Shown: positions 1 through 8,591 of the stretch, one piece after another
Position numbering within the stretch: position 1 is the first letter of the stretch
How the letters are laid out: each line of letters opens with the position of its first letter
From: AC-32 sp963717725
GTDB taxonomy: Bacteria; Actinomycetota; Thermoleophilia; Gaiellales; Gaiellaceae
Direction of reading: 5' to 3'
Assembly: GCA_963717725.1 (NCBI GenBank)
Contig: CAVQWS010000004.1
Location: 124,001-188,000, forward strand
Length of the DNA stretch: 64,000 nucleotides
The notes under the pieces: model-generated
What the model was told of the DNA's origin: nothing
The model's database searches: none
What the model saw: the letters and a program-made list of their open reading frames with translations, nothing else
Program-made: the position numbers and the translations under genes

Positions 1-466
1 TCGCCGCCCCCGTCGCTCCGACGACCGCCGACTGCAGCGCACGGCCGGCTCGCAGGCTTCGCGCGTAGATGTCGTCCGTCCAGCCGCGGTGCCACGCGGG
101 CACCAGTGTCGAGACGCCGTGCAGCGAGCGGTCGCCCGAGCCGTCGGCGTGGATCCGCACCATCAGCGCCGCGTGCCGCCGGTTGCAGAAGCGCGCCCGC
201 GCGATGTTGCCGTCGCCGTCGCCGAGATGGAACGTCGGGCCGGTACGCGTCATCGCCACCCGGTAGCCGCGGGCCAGCAGCAGCCGGCGCGCACGGATAG
301 CGATCGCCAGCGCGACCGGCGCCTCGCCCGCCGCGCCGCCGCCGTCCTTGATTTTCCGCACCCGCGACCCCGGCCCGATCGGCTCGAGCTGTCGGCCGAT
401 CGCCGGCGGCGTCCCGTGCCCAGGGTCGAGGCAGACGAGCGGCGCGACCGCCGGAGTCGCGATCAC
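1..466 (-). CDS. N-acetylmuramoyl-L-alanine amidase (Amidase_3 type), 3' end cut by window edge
   Basis: The minus-strand frame gives about 155 residues that run off the window start. Near the N-terminus is CLDPGHGTPP, the zinc-binding His motif of the Amidase_3 family, then a conserved Glu-Pro region (QLEPIGPGS), GEAPVALAIAIRARRLL, the VAMTRTG strand and a second His in MVRIHADGS. Family enzymes hydrolyse the amide bond between muramic acid and L-Ala in peptidoglycan. No signal peptide is visible from the chosen GTG start, so export is uncertain. The GTG at 466 overlaps the TGA of the upstream esterase by four bases (GTGA), which suggests translational coupling. The C-terminus cannot be judged. 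Confidence 0.85.
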   Translation of the reverse strand, partial: MIATPAVAPLVCLDPGHGTPPAIGRQLEPIGPGSRVRKIKDGGGAAGEAPVALAIAIRARRLLLARGYRVAMTRTGPTFHLGDGDGNIARARFCNRRHAALMVRIHADGSGDRSLHGVSTLVPAWHRGWTDDIYARSLRAGRALQSAVVGATGAA

Positions 467-1485
467 GACAGGCGTTCGGCCAGGTACTTCACCGCGAGCG
501 GGTAGCGGTACTCGATCGCCGAGTGCGTCGCGTCGAAGAGCTCGAAGAAGTAATCCGTCACGCCGGCCGCCTCGAGCTCGCGGCGGAACGCCTCCGCGCC
601 GAGGTCGAGGAAGAATTGGTCGCGCTTGCCGCAGTCGATGTAGATCGCCGTCAGCGAGCGCAGCGCGTCGGCCCGCTTCGGCGCCATCTGCACCGGGTCC
701 CATTCGAGCCACCGCTCCCAGATCTCCGGCCGCAGCTCGCCGGTCTCGGTGTCGTAGGGCAGCTGGACCGTCCCGTCCTCGTCGGCCGAGTAGCAGGCCG
801 CCATGCAGTAGTCGTTGAGCAGCACGTGGTCGGTGTCCTTCGCGAACGCCGGCCGCGAGCGGAAGTCCTCCCAGAAGCGCTCGAACGAGCCGTCGTAGTG
901 GTCGCGGAGCGCCCGCACCGACTTGCGGAACTCCGGCAGGTAGCACATCTCGAAGAGCGCGTCGCCGGCGTGCGTGGCCATTCCGCCGAAGATGTCGGGC
1001 CGCAGCATCGGGTTGACCATCGCGCCGTAGCCGCCGCTCGACTTGCCGCTGATCCCGCGGTGCGCCGCCTCGGGCTTCGTCCTGTAGTGCCCGTCGACCC
1101 ACGGCACGAGCTCCTCGACGATGTACGTGTGGTAGCGGCCGGTGCCCGGCGAGTCGACGAACTGGCTGCCGCCGAGTGACGTCCACGCGTCGACCCAGAC
1201 CAGGATCGCCGGCGGCGACTCACCCGTCGCGAACAGCTCGTCCACCAGCTCCGGGAAGTTCTTCCGGAACGACATCCGGTTGCGCCAGCCGTCGAGCTGC
1301 CCGGTCAGCCCCTGGATCACGTAGATCGACGGGTAGCGCCGCTCCGGGTCGTCGTCGTAGCCGGGTGGCAGGTAGACCCAGAGCGGCCGCACGTGCGGGT
1401 CGCCGAGCGCGTTGTCCTTCAGCACCGCGCTCTCGAAGGCGTGCTCCTCGAAGCGGCCGGCGAGCTCGAACGACCAGGGTTCCAC
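463..1485 (-). CDS. alpha/beta-hydrolase, putative esterase (esterase D/S-formylglutathione hydrolase-like)
   Basis: About 340 residues. The segment VYLPPGYDDDPERRYPSIYV followed by a Gly-rich turn and DGW is typical of the putative esterase family. The nucleophile elbow is GKSSGGYGAM (GxSxGG form), and a His near the C-terminus (FDATHSAIEYR) would complete the triad with an acid residue in the strand before it. The real acyl substrate cannot be read from the sequence. The GTG at 1485 is chosen because it lies 10 bases after the stop of the DUF72 gene and begins just before the first conserved strand; an open frame extends further upstream but only as an overlap with that gene. It is probably co-transcribed with DUF72 and the amidase. 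Confidence 0.8.
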   Translation of the reverse strand: MEPWSFELAGRFEEHAFESAVLKDNALGDPHVRPLWVYLPPGYDDDPERRYPSIYVIQGLTGQLDGWRNRMSFRKNFPELVDELFATGESPPAILVWVDAWTSLGGSQFVDSPGTGRYHTYIVEELVPWVDGHYRTKPEAAHRGISGKSSGGYGAMVNPMLRPDIFGGMATHAGDALFEMCYLPEFRKSVRALRDHYDGSFERFWEDFRSRPAFAKDTDHVLLNDYCMAACYSADEDGTVQLPYDTETGELRPEIWERWLEWDPVQMAPKRADALRSLTAIYIDCGKRDQFFLDLGAEAFRRELEAAGVTDYFFELFDATHSAIEYRYPLAVKYLAERLS

Positions 1486-1495
1486 GCCGTTCAGG

Positions 1496-2473
1496 TTACG
1501 CGGCGGCGGGCGCTGGCGTGACCGGCAGCCCTTCGCGCTCGAGCAGCTGCCGCAGCATCTGCGCGTTGACCGGCGCCTGCGCGATCTCGGCGCCTTCCTC
1601 GGCAGGGCTGTCGAGCGTCGGCAGGCCCGGCATCGTCGAGCGGCCGTTGTTGTTGAACATCGCGTAGACGTTCTCAGCCTGGCCGGAGAGCTCGGCCAGC
1701 GGCGAGACCGATTCGCCCAGCTCCTCCTCCGAGTAGAGGTAGTCGAAGCGCTCGGCCGCGCTGCCGGTGCGCTTGTTCCAGGTCGCGGCGTTGCGGCCAT
1801 GGAAGCGGATGTACGCGGTCGGGCTCGTGGTGGCGACCACCGTCGGCGAGACGTTGCGCGCCTCCATTCGCGGCGCGTCGACGATCACGTAGGTCATGTG
1901 GTTGCGCTCGAGGAAGTCAAGGGTTTCCCTGCGGTTCTCCTCGTCGAGCCAGCTCGCATGCCGGAACTCGACCAGCATCTCGTCGTCGCCGAGCTGCTCC
2001 TTCGCCCACTCGAGGTACTCCAGCGCCGAGGGCTTGAAGACGATGTACGGCGGCAGCTGCATCAGGATCCCGCCGAGCTTGCGCGTCTCCCGCAAGGGCG
2101 CAAGCGCGTCGTGGAAGCGGCGGAAGACCTCGGCGCGGAACTCCCGTGGCGGTCGGTCGACGCGGCCGCGCGAGTCGAGCGGCGCCCCCTCGCGCAGGTC
2201 GGGCGGCAGCTGCTCGGCTTTGACGGGGTGCCGCGTCATCACGCCGAAGGCCTTGACGTGCATCACGAAACCCTCGGGCGTGCGCTCGGCCCAGTGCTGG
2301 ACCATGTGCTCGTCCGGCAGCCGGTAGTAGGTCGAGTTCGCCTCGACCACGTCGAAGAGGTCGGCGTAGTAGCGGAGCCGCTCCTCAGCGCCCTTGACTC
2401 CCGGCGGATAGAAGTACTTCGTCAGCGACTCGTCGGCCCAGGAGCACGTTCCGACCCTGATCGCGGAGGGCAT
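1496..2473 (-). CDS. DUF72 family protein
   Basis: A 325-residue soluble protein of the DUF72 (YecE-like) family, which has a TIM-barrel-like fold and no established reaction. It opens with IRVGTCSWAD, followed by the FYPPGVKGAEERLRYYADLF region and VEANSTYYRLP, all hallmarks of the family, and later WAERTPEGFVMHVKAF and the LVEFRHASWLDEE strand. The ATG at 2473 starts directly before the first conserved strand; a longer open frame upstream has no family similarity. It is first in a minus-strand run of three genes (DUF72, esterase, amidase). The link between the three is by position only. Confidence 0.85.
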   Translation of the reverse strand: MPSAIRVGTCSWADESLTKYFYPPGVKGAEERLRYYADLFDVVEANSTYYRLPDEHMVQHWAERTPEGFVMHVKAFGVMTRHPVKAEQLPPDLREGAPLDSRGRVDRPPREFRAEVFRRFHDALAPLRETRKLGGILMQLPPYIVFKPSALEYLEWAKEQLGDDEMLVEFRHASWLDEENRRETLDFLERNHMTYVIVDAPRMEARNVSPTVVATTSPTAYIRFHGRNAATWNKRTGSAAERFDYLYSEEELGESVSPLAELSGQAENVYAMFNNNGRSTMPGLPTLDSPAEEGAEIAQAPVNAQMLRQLLEREGLPVTPAPAAA

Positions 2474-2658
2474 GCCTCGATGGTACGCGCCAGGCCGTTT
2501 CGAAATTCGAGGACGCGGTAGGGGTAGCTGAGCAACAACGAGGAGAAGAACCTGGCCCACCAGGGGACCAGATCGTTGCTGCGGCCGACGCCCCCCGGGT
2601 TCAGCCCCGGGCCGGAACCCCTCACGCGTCGGCATCCACGCCCAGGAGAGGAGAACCG

Positions 2659-5028
2659 ATGAGCCGCATCTCGACGGCCTTCGTCGTGCTGCTCGCCGCG
2701 CTCGTCGTCGCGACACTCGCCGCGGCCACGGCGCCGGGGGCCGGGCAGCCGGTGTACCTGAACCCGCACGCGTCGATCCCGGCGCGCGTCAACGACCTGC
2801 TCCACCGCATGACGCTCCAGGAGAAGGTCGGCCAGATGGACCAGATCGTGATCGGCAAGCTCCGCGACACGACGTCGCCGGCCAACGGCGACTGCAACAA
2901 CGCGGGCGGCAACAACGATCCGCTGCAGACGACGTGCCTGCAACGGACCCTGATCGACTACACGACCGGCTCGATCCTGTCGGGCGGCACCGACAACCCG
3001 GCGAACAACACGGGCCGCGGCTGGGCCGAGCAGTACAACACGATCCAGCACTACGCGGTCGATCACTCGCGCCTGCACATCCCGGTGATCTACGGGGTCG
3101 ACGCCGTGCACGGCTTCGGCCACCCGTATCAGGCCACGCTCTTCCCGCAGTCGATCGGGATGGGGGCGACCTGGGACACCGACCTCGCCGAGGCAGCCGG
3201 CGCCGCGACGAAGCAGCAGCTGCTCGCGACGGGCGGCAACTGGGACTTCGCGCCGGTGCAGGATCTCGCCCGCGACAACCGCTGGGGCCGCTACTACGAG
3301 ACGTGGGCCGAGGAGCCCGCGCTCGCGGCCGCCCTCGGCGGAGCGAACATCAAGGGCCTGCAGGGCGGCGGCTTCGACTCGCCCCAGGTGGCGGCGACGG
3401 TGAAGCACTTCGCCGGCTACTCGCAGTCGATTAACGGCCACGACCGTGTCGAGGCCCAGCTGCCGATCCGCTACCTGCAGGACATCTTCCTGCCCTCGTA
3501 CGCAGGAGGGATCGACGCCGGCGCCGCGACCGTGATGGTCGACTCCGGCTCGATCAACAACGTCCCGGCGACCTCGTCGCATTTCCTGCTCACCGAGGAG
3601 CTGCGGCACCGGCTTGGCTTCAAGGGCGTCGTGATCAGCGACTACGGCGACGTCCCGGCCCTGCAGACGGCGTACCACACTGCGGTCGACTTCCCGACTG
3701 CGATCGCGCAGGCCGTGAACGCCGGCGTCGACGTGAGCATGACTCCGTTCGACTACGTCGGTTGGAACAACGGCCTGATCCAGGACGTCCAGCACGGTCT
3801 CGTCTCCGAGCAGCGGGTCGACCAGTCGGTCAAGCGGATCCTGACGCTGAAGTTCGAGCTCGGGCTCTTCGACCATCCGTACGTCGACCCGGCCGCGGCA
3901 GACGCGGCGGTTGCGGCCAACCGCGACCTCGCGAAGACGGCCGCCGACGAGTCGATCACCCTGCTGCGCAACCAGGGCGGCGTGCTGCCGCTCTCGAAGA
4001 GCTCGAAGATCGTCGTGACAGGACCGAGCGCGGACTCGGTCGCGAACCAGCTCGGCGGCTGGAGCGTCAGCTGGCAGGGCGTCTACGACCCGGGTAATCA
4101 CGTCTGCTGCCAGGGCCCGGCCGACCAGATCCCACCGGCCACGACGGTGCTGAAGGGCCTCCAGGCAGACGACCCGAACGTGACCTATGCCCCGGACCAG
4201 GCCGCTGCAGTAGCCGGGCTGCTCTCGGGCGATGCTGCTGTCGTGGTCGTCGGCGAGCGTGCGTACGCGGAGGGGCTCGGCGACCGCGCCGATCCTGTGC
4301 TTCCCGCCGACCAGCAGGCGCTGATCGCCGCGCTCGAGACGACGGGGAAGCCGGTGATCATCGTCGTGATCGCGGGCCGGCCGCTCGGCTTCGGCCCGGA
4401 CGCGATCGTCAACAACTCGCGTGCGATCCTGATGGCGTACCTGCCCGGCACCGAGGGCGGCTCGGCCGTCGCGGACGTGCTCTTCGGTGACGTGAACCCG
4501 AGCGGGCACCTGCCCGTGACCTGGCCGTCCGCGTCCGACCACAACGCCGGCGACTTCGACTCCGGCGGTGCCTCCACGCCCGGCGACGAGCCGAAGTTCT
4601 TCGACCAGCTGCCAGGGACGAACTCCGGCCAGGGCTCCGGCTACAACCCGCGCTGGCGGTTCGGCTTCGGCCTCTCGTACACGACCTTCCAGACGAGCGG
4701 CCTGTCGGTCACGAGCTCCGTCTCGCGTCACGGCAACGCGACGGCGATCTTCACCGTCACGAACACGGGGTCGAGGGCCGGTACCGCCGTCGTCCCGGTG
4801 TACGTCCACCAGCCAGTGAGCGTGCTCGTCGCGCCGCCGCAGCGGCTCGTCGGCTGGGCAAGGGTCCAGCTTGCGGCCGGCCAGTCGAAGACCGAGAACG
4901 TGTCGTTCCCGGTCTCGGAGCTCGCGGTCACCACGGGTGACATCGATGCTCGCGGGCCGCGTGCAGTCGAGCCGGGCGCCTACCAGGCGCAGGTCGGCTC
5001 GCTGAGCGCGGACTTCACCGTCCACTGA
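2659..5028 (+). CDS. secreted glycoside hydrolase family 3 (beta-glucosidase-like)
   Basis: A 789-residue protein with an N-terminal hydrophobic signal peptide (about residues 5-25). The family 3 N-terminal barrel follows (LLHRMTLQEKVGQM near residue 45), with the substrate-binding KHF motif at about 249-251 and the catalytic Asp in VISDYGD at about residue 328. Most relatives have SDW, so SDY is a mild variant. The C-terminal alpha/beta domain (residues about 410-660) is followed by a fibronectin-III-like domain containing VYVHQP. Family members release glucose or related sugars from beta-glucosides and short glucans outside the cell; the exact sugar is not predictable here. A strong ribosome site (AGGAGAGGAG) precedes the ATG. 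It is monocistronic and followed by a strong hairpin. Confidence 0.9.
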   Translation: MSRISTAFVVLLAALVVATLAAATAPGAGQPVYLNPHASIPARVNDLLHRMTLQEKVGQMDQIVIGKLRDTTSPANGDCNNAGGNNDPLQTTCLQRTLIDYTTGSILSGGTDNPANNTGRGWAEQYNTIQHYAVDHSRLHIPVIYGVDAVHGFGHPYQATLFPQSIGMGATWDTDLAEAAGAATKQQLLATGGNWDFAPVQDLARDNRWGRYYETWAEEPALAAALGGANIKGLQGGGFDSPQVAATVKHFAGYSQSINGHDRVEAQLPIRYLQDIFLPSYAGGIDAGAATVMVDSGSINNVPATSSHFLLTEELRHRLGFKGVVISDYGDVPALQTAYHTAVDFPTAIAQAVNAGVDVSMTPFDYVGWNNGLIQDVQHGLVSEQRVDQSVKRILTLKFELGLFDHPYVDPAAADAAVAANRDLAKTAADESITLLRNQGGVLPLSKSSKIVVTGPSADSVANQLGGWSVSWQGVYDPGNHVCCQGPADQIPPATTVLKGLQADDPNVTYAPDQAAAVAGLLSGDAAVVVVGERAYAEGLGDRADPVLPADQQALIAALETTGKPVIIVVIAGRPLGFGPDAIVNNSRAILMAYLPGTEGGSAVADVLFGDVNPSGHLPVTWPSASDHNAGDFDSGGASTPGDEPKFFDQLPGTNSGQGSGYNPRWRFGFGLSYTTFQTSGLSVTSSVSRHGNATAIFTVTNTGSRAGTAVVPVYVHQPVSVLVAPPQRLVGWARVQLAAGQSKTENVSFPVSELAVTTGDIDARGPRAVEPGAYQAQVGSLSADFTVH

Positions 5029-5036
5029 GCGCTGTC

Positions 5037-5072
5037 GGCGGAGGAGGCGGGCCCCGGCCCGCCTCCTCCGCC
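5037..5072 (+). terminator. strong GC-rich hairpin after the family 3 glycosidase
   Basis: A perfect 17-base inverted repeat (arm GGCGGAGGAGGCGGGCC at 5037-5053, partner at 5056-5072) separated by two bases lies nine bases after the glycosidase stop. There is no T-run, as is common for actinobacterial terminators. Confidence 0.75.
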
Positions 5073-5107
5073 GCTCCCCGGTCTGCGATGGCGGATACTC
5101 CGCGGGC

Positions 5108-6713
5108 ATGACCGGAGAGGGAAACACGGCCCGTTCGGGCACGCAGGTCGTCCTGCTCACGCTCGCCGCCGGGCAGTTCCTGATGACGCTCGACAGCTCG
5201 GTGATGAACGTCTCGATCGCGACGGTTGCAAAGGATGTCGGCACGACGGTCACCGGGATCCAGGGCGCGATCACGGCCTACACGCTCGTGATGGCGGCCC
5301 TGATGATCACCGGCGGCAAGATCGGCGGGCTGATCGGCCGCAAGCGCGCGTTCGCGATCGGTTGCGTGATCTACGGTGCGGGCTCGCTGACGACCTCCCT
5401 CGCGCCGAACCTGCCCGTGCTCCTGTTCGGCTGGTCGTTCCTGGAAGGCGTCGGCGCGGCGCTGATCCTGCCCGCGATCGTCGCGCTCGTGGCCGGGAAC
5501 TTCCCGACCGAGCGGCGGCCGGCCGCGTACGGGCTCGTCGCGGCCGCCGGCGCCATCGCCGTCGCCGTCGGGCCGCTGATCGGCGGGTTCGCGACCACCT
5601 ACTTCTCCTGGCGCTGGGTCTTCGCGGGCGAGGTGGTGGTCGTGCTGGTGATCCTCCTGCTCACGCGCCGGATCGCCGATGCGCCGGTCGAGACACGACC
5701 GAAGTTCGACCTGGTCGGCGCTGTCCTCTCGGCGGCCGGGCTTGCGCTGCTGGTCTTCGGGATCCTCCGCTCCGGCGAGTGGGGCTGGATCCGGCCGAAC
5801 GAGGGCGGCCCCTCCTGGGCGCACCTCTCGCCGACGGTGTGGCTGGTGCTCGCCGGGTTGTTCGTGATCTATCTCTTCTTCAGCTGGGAGACGCGGCGCG
5901 AGGCCCAGGGCAAGGAGCCACTGGTCAGCCCCGGGATGCTGCGGAACAAGCAGCTGACCGGCGGGCTGACGATGTTCTTCTTCCAGTACCTCGTCCAGGC
6001 GGGCTTCTTCTTCGTCGTGCCGCTCTTCCTCTCGGTCTGCCTGGGCCTCTCGGCGCTCGCGACCGGCGTCCGCCTGCTGCCGCTCTCGGTCACGCTGCTC
6101 GCCGCGGCGATCGGGATCCCGCGTTTCCTTCCGCAGGTGTCGCCGCGGCTCGTGGTGCGCTGCGGCCTGCTCGCCCTGCTGGCCGGAACGGTCGTCCTGC
6201 TCGGCACGCTGGACGCCGACGCGGGCCCGGAGATCGTCTTCGTGCCCATGCTCCTGATCGGCCTCGGCATCGGCGCACTCGCTTCGCAGCTCGGCGCCGT
6301 CACGGTCTCGGCGGTTCCCGACAACCAGGCTCCCGAGGTCGGCGGCGTCCAGAACACGATGACGAACCTCGGCGCCTCGATCGGGACCGCGCTGGCCGGC
6401 TCGCTGCTTGATCGCCTCGCTGAGCTCGGCGTTCCTGACGAACATCGAGCAGAGCGACGCGATCCCCTCCAGGGTCAAGTCGGAGGCCAACGTCCAGCTC
6501 GCGGGCGGCGTGCCGTTCGTCTCGGACGCCGACCTCGAGCACGCCCTCGACGAAGCTCACGTCTCGTCGAGAGCGAGCGAGGCAGCGCTCGGGGCCTACC
6601 AGGACGCCCGGATCAGCGGGTTGCGCTCGGCGCTCGCGATCCTCGGCCTGATGGCGATCCTCTCGCTCTTCTTCGTGGGGCGAATCCCCGTCAAGCAACC
6701 CGGGTCGACCTGA
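5108..6713 (+). CDS. MFS drug/proton antiporter, DHA2-like (frameshifted near 6408)
   Basis: After correction this is a protein of about 534 residues with roughly 14 membrane segments, typical of DHA2-family exporters (EmrB/QacA type). The first segment carries LMTLDSSVMNVSIATV, a signature of this group, and GGKIGGLIGRKRAFAIG matches the loop 2-3 MFS motif. The frame breaks at 6407-6409: CTGCTTGATC should read CTGCTGATC, so one extra T is present. The downstream frame then continues with IASLSSAFLTNIEQSDAI, the normal last extracellular loop and helix, ending at 6713. Such proteins export toxic organic compounds using the proton gradient; the substrate is unknown. Sequencing error is the likeliest cause of the break. 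Confidence 0.8.
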
Positions 6714-6715
6714 GC

Positions 6716-7213
6716 GTGCTTTCGTCACGCCGCCGCGCGGCGCTCGGCGAGCGCCTCGGAGGCTTCATCTACGGCACGATCCTCGCCCTGGCGGTGCTCA
6801 TCGGAGGGGTGAAGGCGTTTCCTCACGATGCGTGGAGGATCGTCGTCCTGCTCACGGTCACGGCAGTCGTCTTCTGGCTCGCGCACGTGTACGCGCACAG
6901 CCTTGCTCATGTCCTCTCGGAGAACCGGCATCTCTCATTGGACGAGCTGCGTCGGATCGGCCGGCACGAAAGCTCGATCATCGAGGCCGCGATCCCGCCG
7001 GTCGCGGCGATGCTGCTGGCGGTCTTCGGGCTGCTCTCGACCAGGGCCGCCGGCTGGATCGCCTACGGCCTCGGCCTGGCCGTCTTGACCGCGGCCGGGC
7101 TCGTGTTCGCACGCGTGGAGCGGCTGGGCTGGGTGGCGACGCTCGTGGTCGTCGCCCTGAACGTCGCTCTCGGCGTCGCGCTCGTCGGGCTGAAGCTGTT
7201 CGTCAGCCACTGA
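6716..7213 (+). CDS. small integral membrane protein, unknown function
   Basis: A 165-residue protein starting at GTG 6716, two bases after the exporter stop. It has five likely membrane helices: GTILALAVLIGGV, VVLLTVTAVVFWLAHVYA, a helix near IPPVAAMLLAVFGLL, one near WIAYGLGLAVLTAAGLVF and a C-terminal LVVVALNVALGVALVGL. Between helices 2 and 3 is a charged loop with His residues (AHSLAHVLSENRHLSLDELRRIG). I do not recognise the family. Close spacing suggests it is co-transcribed with the exporter. Because the exporter is frameshifted, the uncorrected frame would wrongly fuse the two genes into one 701-residue protein. Confidence 0.65.
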   Translation: MLSSRRRAALGERLGGFIYGTILALAVLIGGVKAFPHDAWRIVVLLTVTAVVFWLAHVYAHSLAHVLSENRHLSLDELRRIGRHESSIIEAAIPPVAAMLLAVFGLLSTRAAGWIAYGLGLAVLTAAGLVFARVERLGWVATLVVVALNVALGVALVGLKLFVSH

Positions 7214-7231
7214 CTAGACTTCGCGTTCGAC

Positions 7232-7651
7232 GTGGGCGCTCACCCCGATCCTGATCTGGTGCTCGTGCAATCGATGCTTGCGCCACCGCCGCTCGAGGAC
7301 GCTCGCCGTTCGCTCGAGTACTGGGAGCGCCGGCAGCAGTCGCTTCCGCTCTACCAGCGCCGCGCGCGGCGGGAGGCTCGCGAGATGGCGTTGCGCTGGG
7401 AGTCGCGGGTTCGGGCCGCTGAGCGTGTTCGCTTCGAAGCGACGGCGTTCGGCAGAATCCTGGTCGCCGTCGGGCTGTCGGGCTTGTGGAGGCAGCGGGT
7501 GCGCTTCGGCAAGCAGCGCCTGTTCTTCGTGGCGTGGGCACTCACCCCGCGGACGCTCAAAATGGTCGCCGGCGGCCTCGTGGCTGCGTGGTTGCTCACC
7601 GCAGTCGTGACCGTAACGGTGCTCGCTGTGGTCGCCGCGCACCTCGGTTAA
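7232..7651 (+). CDS. hypothetical protein with one C-terminal membrane helix
   Basis: A 139-residue reading frame starting at GTG 7232, 18 bases after the preceding gene. The first 110 residues are hydrophilic and rich in Arg (RRAREAREMALRWESRVRAAE region), probably helical. A hydrophobic stretch near residues 115-138 (VAGGLVAAWLLTAVVTVTVL) would anchor it in the membrane with the N-terminus in the cytoplasm. Third codon positions are less extreme than in neighbours but still G/C-rich. I do not recognise a family. It may be a small regulatory or scaffold protein of the exporter unit, which is a guess from position only. Confidence 0.5.
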   Translation: MGAHPDPDLVLVQSMLAPPPLEDARRSLEYWERRQQSLPLYQRRARREAREMALRWESRVRAAERVRFEATAFGRILVAVGLSGLWRQRVRFGKQRLFFVAWALTPRTLKMVAGGLVAAWLLTAVVTVTVLAVVAAHLG

Positions 7652-7665
7652 CCGCAGCTCAGCGC

Positions 7666-8589
7666 CTAGCCGAACGTGAAGCAGTAGGCCTCGACGGGCG
7701 CGAGGAAGTCGAGCTGCAGCGTCCGATCCTCGATGCGGCCGGGCTGGCGGACGAGCTGGTGGAGCCGCTGCTCGGTGACCGTCCCGCGACCGTCGTCGTC
7801 GACGTCGCCCCCGTGCGCGTCGCCCGGCGGCTCGCCGTCGACGAGCACCCGGAACGGCACTTCCGCGCCGGGCTTGGGTGGCCCGATCACCAGATGGGCG
7901 TCGCGGGCGTGGAAGCGGAACGAGAGCCGGCCCTCGCCGCTCTCGAGCACGGCCGCCCGGGGCTCCTGGCTCCAGTCGCCCTCGAGGGACCACTCGTTGA
8001 GCGACAGGTCGCCGGGCGGCGCCTGGTTCTTAGCCTGCTGTGACCCGAGGTAGGTCTCGGGGGATCGCAGGGTCTCCCAGTCGGCCTGAACCTCGAAGCC
8101 GGACGGCTCGACCGAGACGAGCTCGCCGTCCATGCCGAGCAGGCTCTGGATCGCGCGCTCCTGCTCGTCGTAGGCGCCCTCGCCGAAGTGGTGGTACCGG
8201 ATCTGTCCCTCCGCGTCGGCAATGTAGGCCGCGGGCCAATAGCTGTTGGCAAAGGCGTTCCAGACCGCGTAGTCAGGGTCGAGCGCGACCGGGTAGCGGA
8301 CGTCCATCGCCGCCACCGCGCGGGTGACGTTGTCGGCGTCCCGCTCGAACGGGAACTCGGGCGTGTGGACGCCGACGACGACCAGGCCCTCGTCGCCGTA
8401 CCGGTCCGACCACGCGCGGACCCAGGCCAGCGTGCGGAGCCAGTTGATGCACGTGTAGGTCCAGAAGTCGACCAGCACGACCTTGCCGCGCAGCTCCTCC
8501 GGCGTCAGTGCCGGCGAGTTGAGCCACCCGGCGGCTCCGTCGAACGACGCCAGGCGGCCCTCGACCGGCAGGTCGACTCCCGTCGCCAT
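7666..8589 (-). CDS. thioredoxin-like (TlpA/DipZ-type) redoxin with CxxW instead of CxxC
   Basis: A 307-residue protein with an N-terminal redoxin domain (KVVLVDFWTYTC, then VVVGVHTPEFPFE and cis-Pro-like YWPAAYIADAEG) and a C-terminal beta-sandwich like that of DipZ (FRFHARDAHLVIGPP, then FRVLVDG). This domain order is known from the soluble part of DipZ proteins. Family members normally have WTYTCINC; here Cys47 is present but position 50 is Trp (CINW, codon TGG). A lone Cys cannot do normal disulfide exchange, so the role may differ (peroxidatic or glutathionylation-type). No signal peptide is seen. It lies two bases downstream of the epoxide hydrolase gene and is probably in its operon. 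Confidence 0.8.
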   Translation of the reverse strand: MATGVDLPVEGRLASFDGAAGWLNSPALTPEELRGKVVLVDFWTYTCINWLRTLAWVRAWSDRYGDEGLVVVGVHTPEFPFERDADNVTRAVAAMDVRYPVALDPDYAVWNAFANSYWPAAYIADAEGQIRYHHFGEGAYDEQERAIQSLLGMDGELVSVEPSGFEVQADWETLRSPETYLGSQQAKNQAPPGDLSLNEWSLEGDWSQEPRAAVLESGEGRLSFRFHARDAHLVIGPPKPGAEVPFRVLVDGEPPGDAHGGDVDDDGRGTVTEQRLHQLVRQPGRIEDRTLQLDFLAPVEAYCFTFG

Positions 8590-8591
8590 CG

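Noticed and set aside
2422..5274. A 950-codon open frame antisense to the glycosidase
   Set aside because: It has no recognisable domain, is Arg/Val/Asp-rich in the way typical of shadows of high-GC genes, and covers a clear family 3 gene.
5108..7213. A single 701-residue fusion of exporter and membrane protein
   Set aside because: The middle part is out-of-frame sequence; the other frame gives the normal exporter C-terminus and stop at 6713, so two genes are present.
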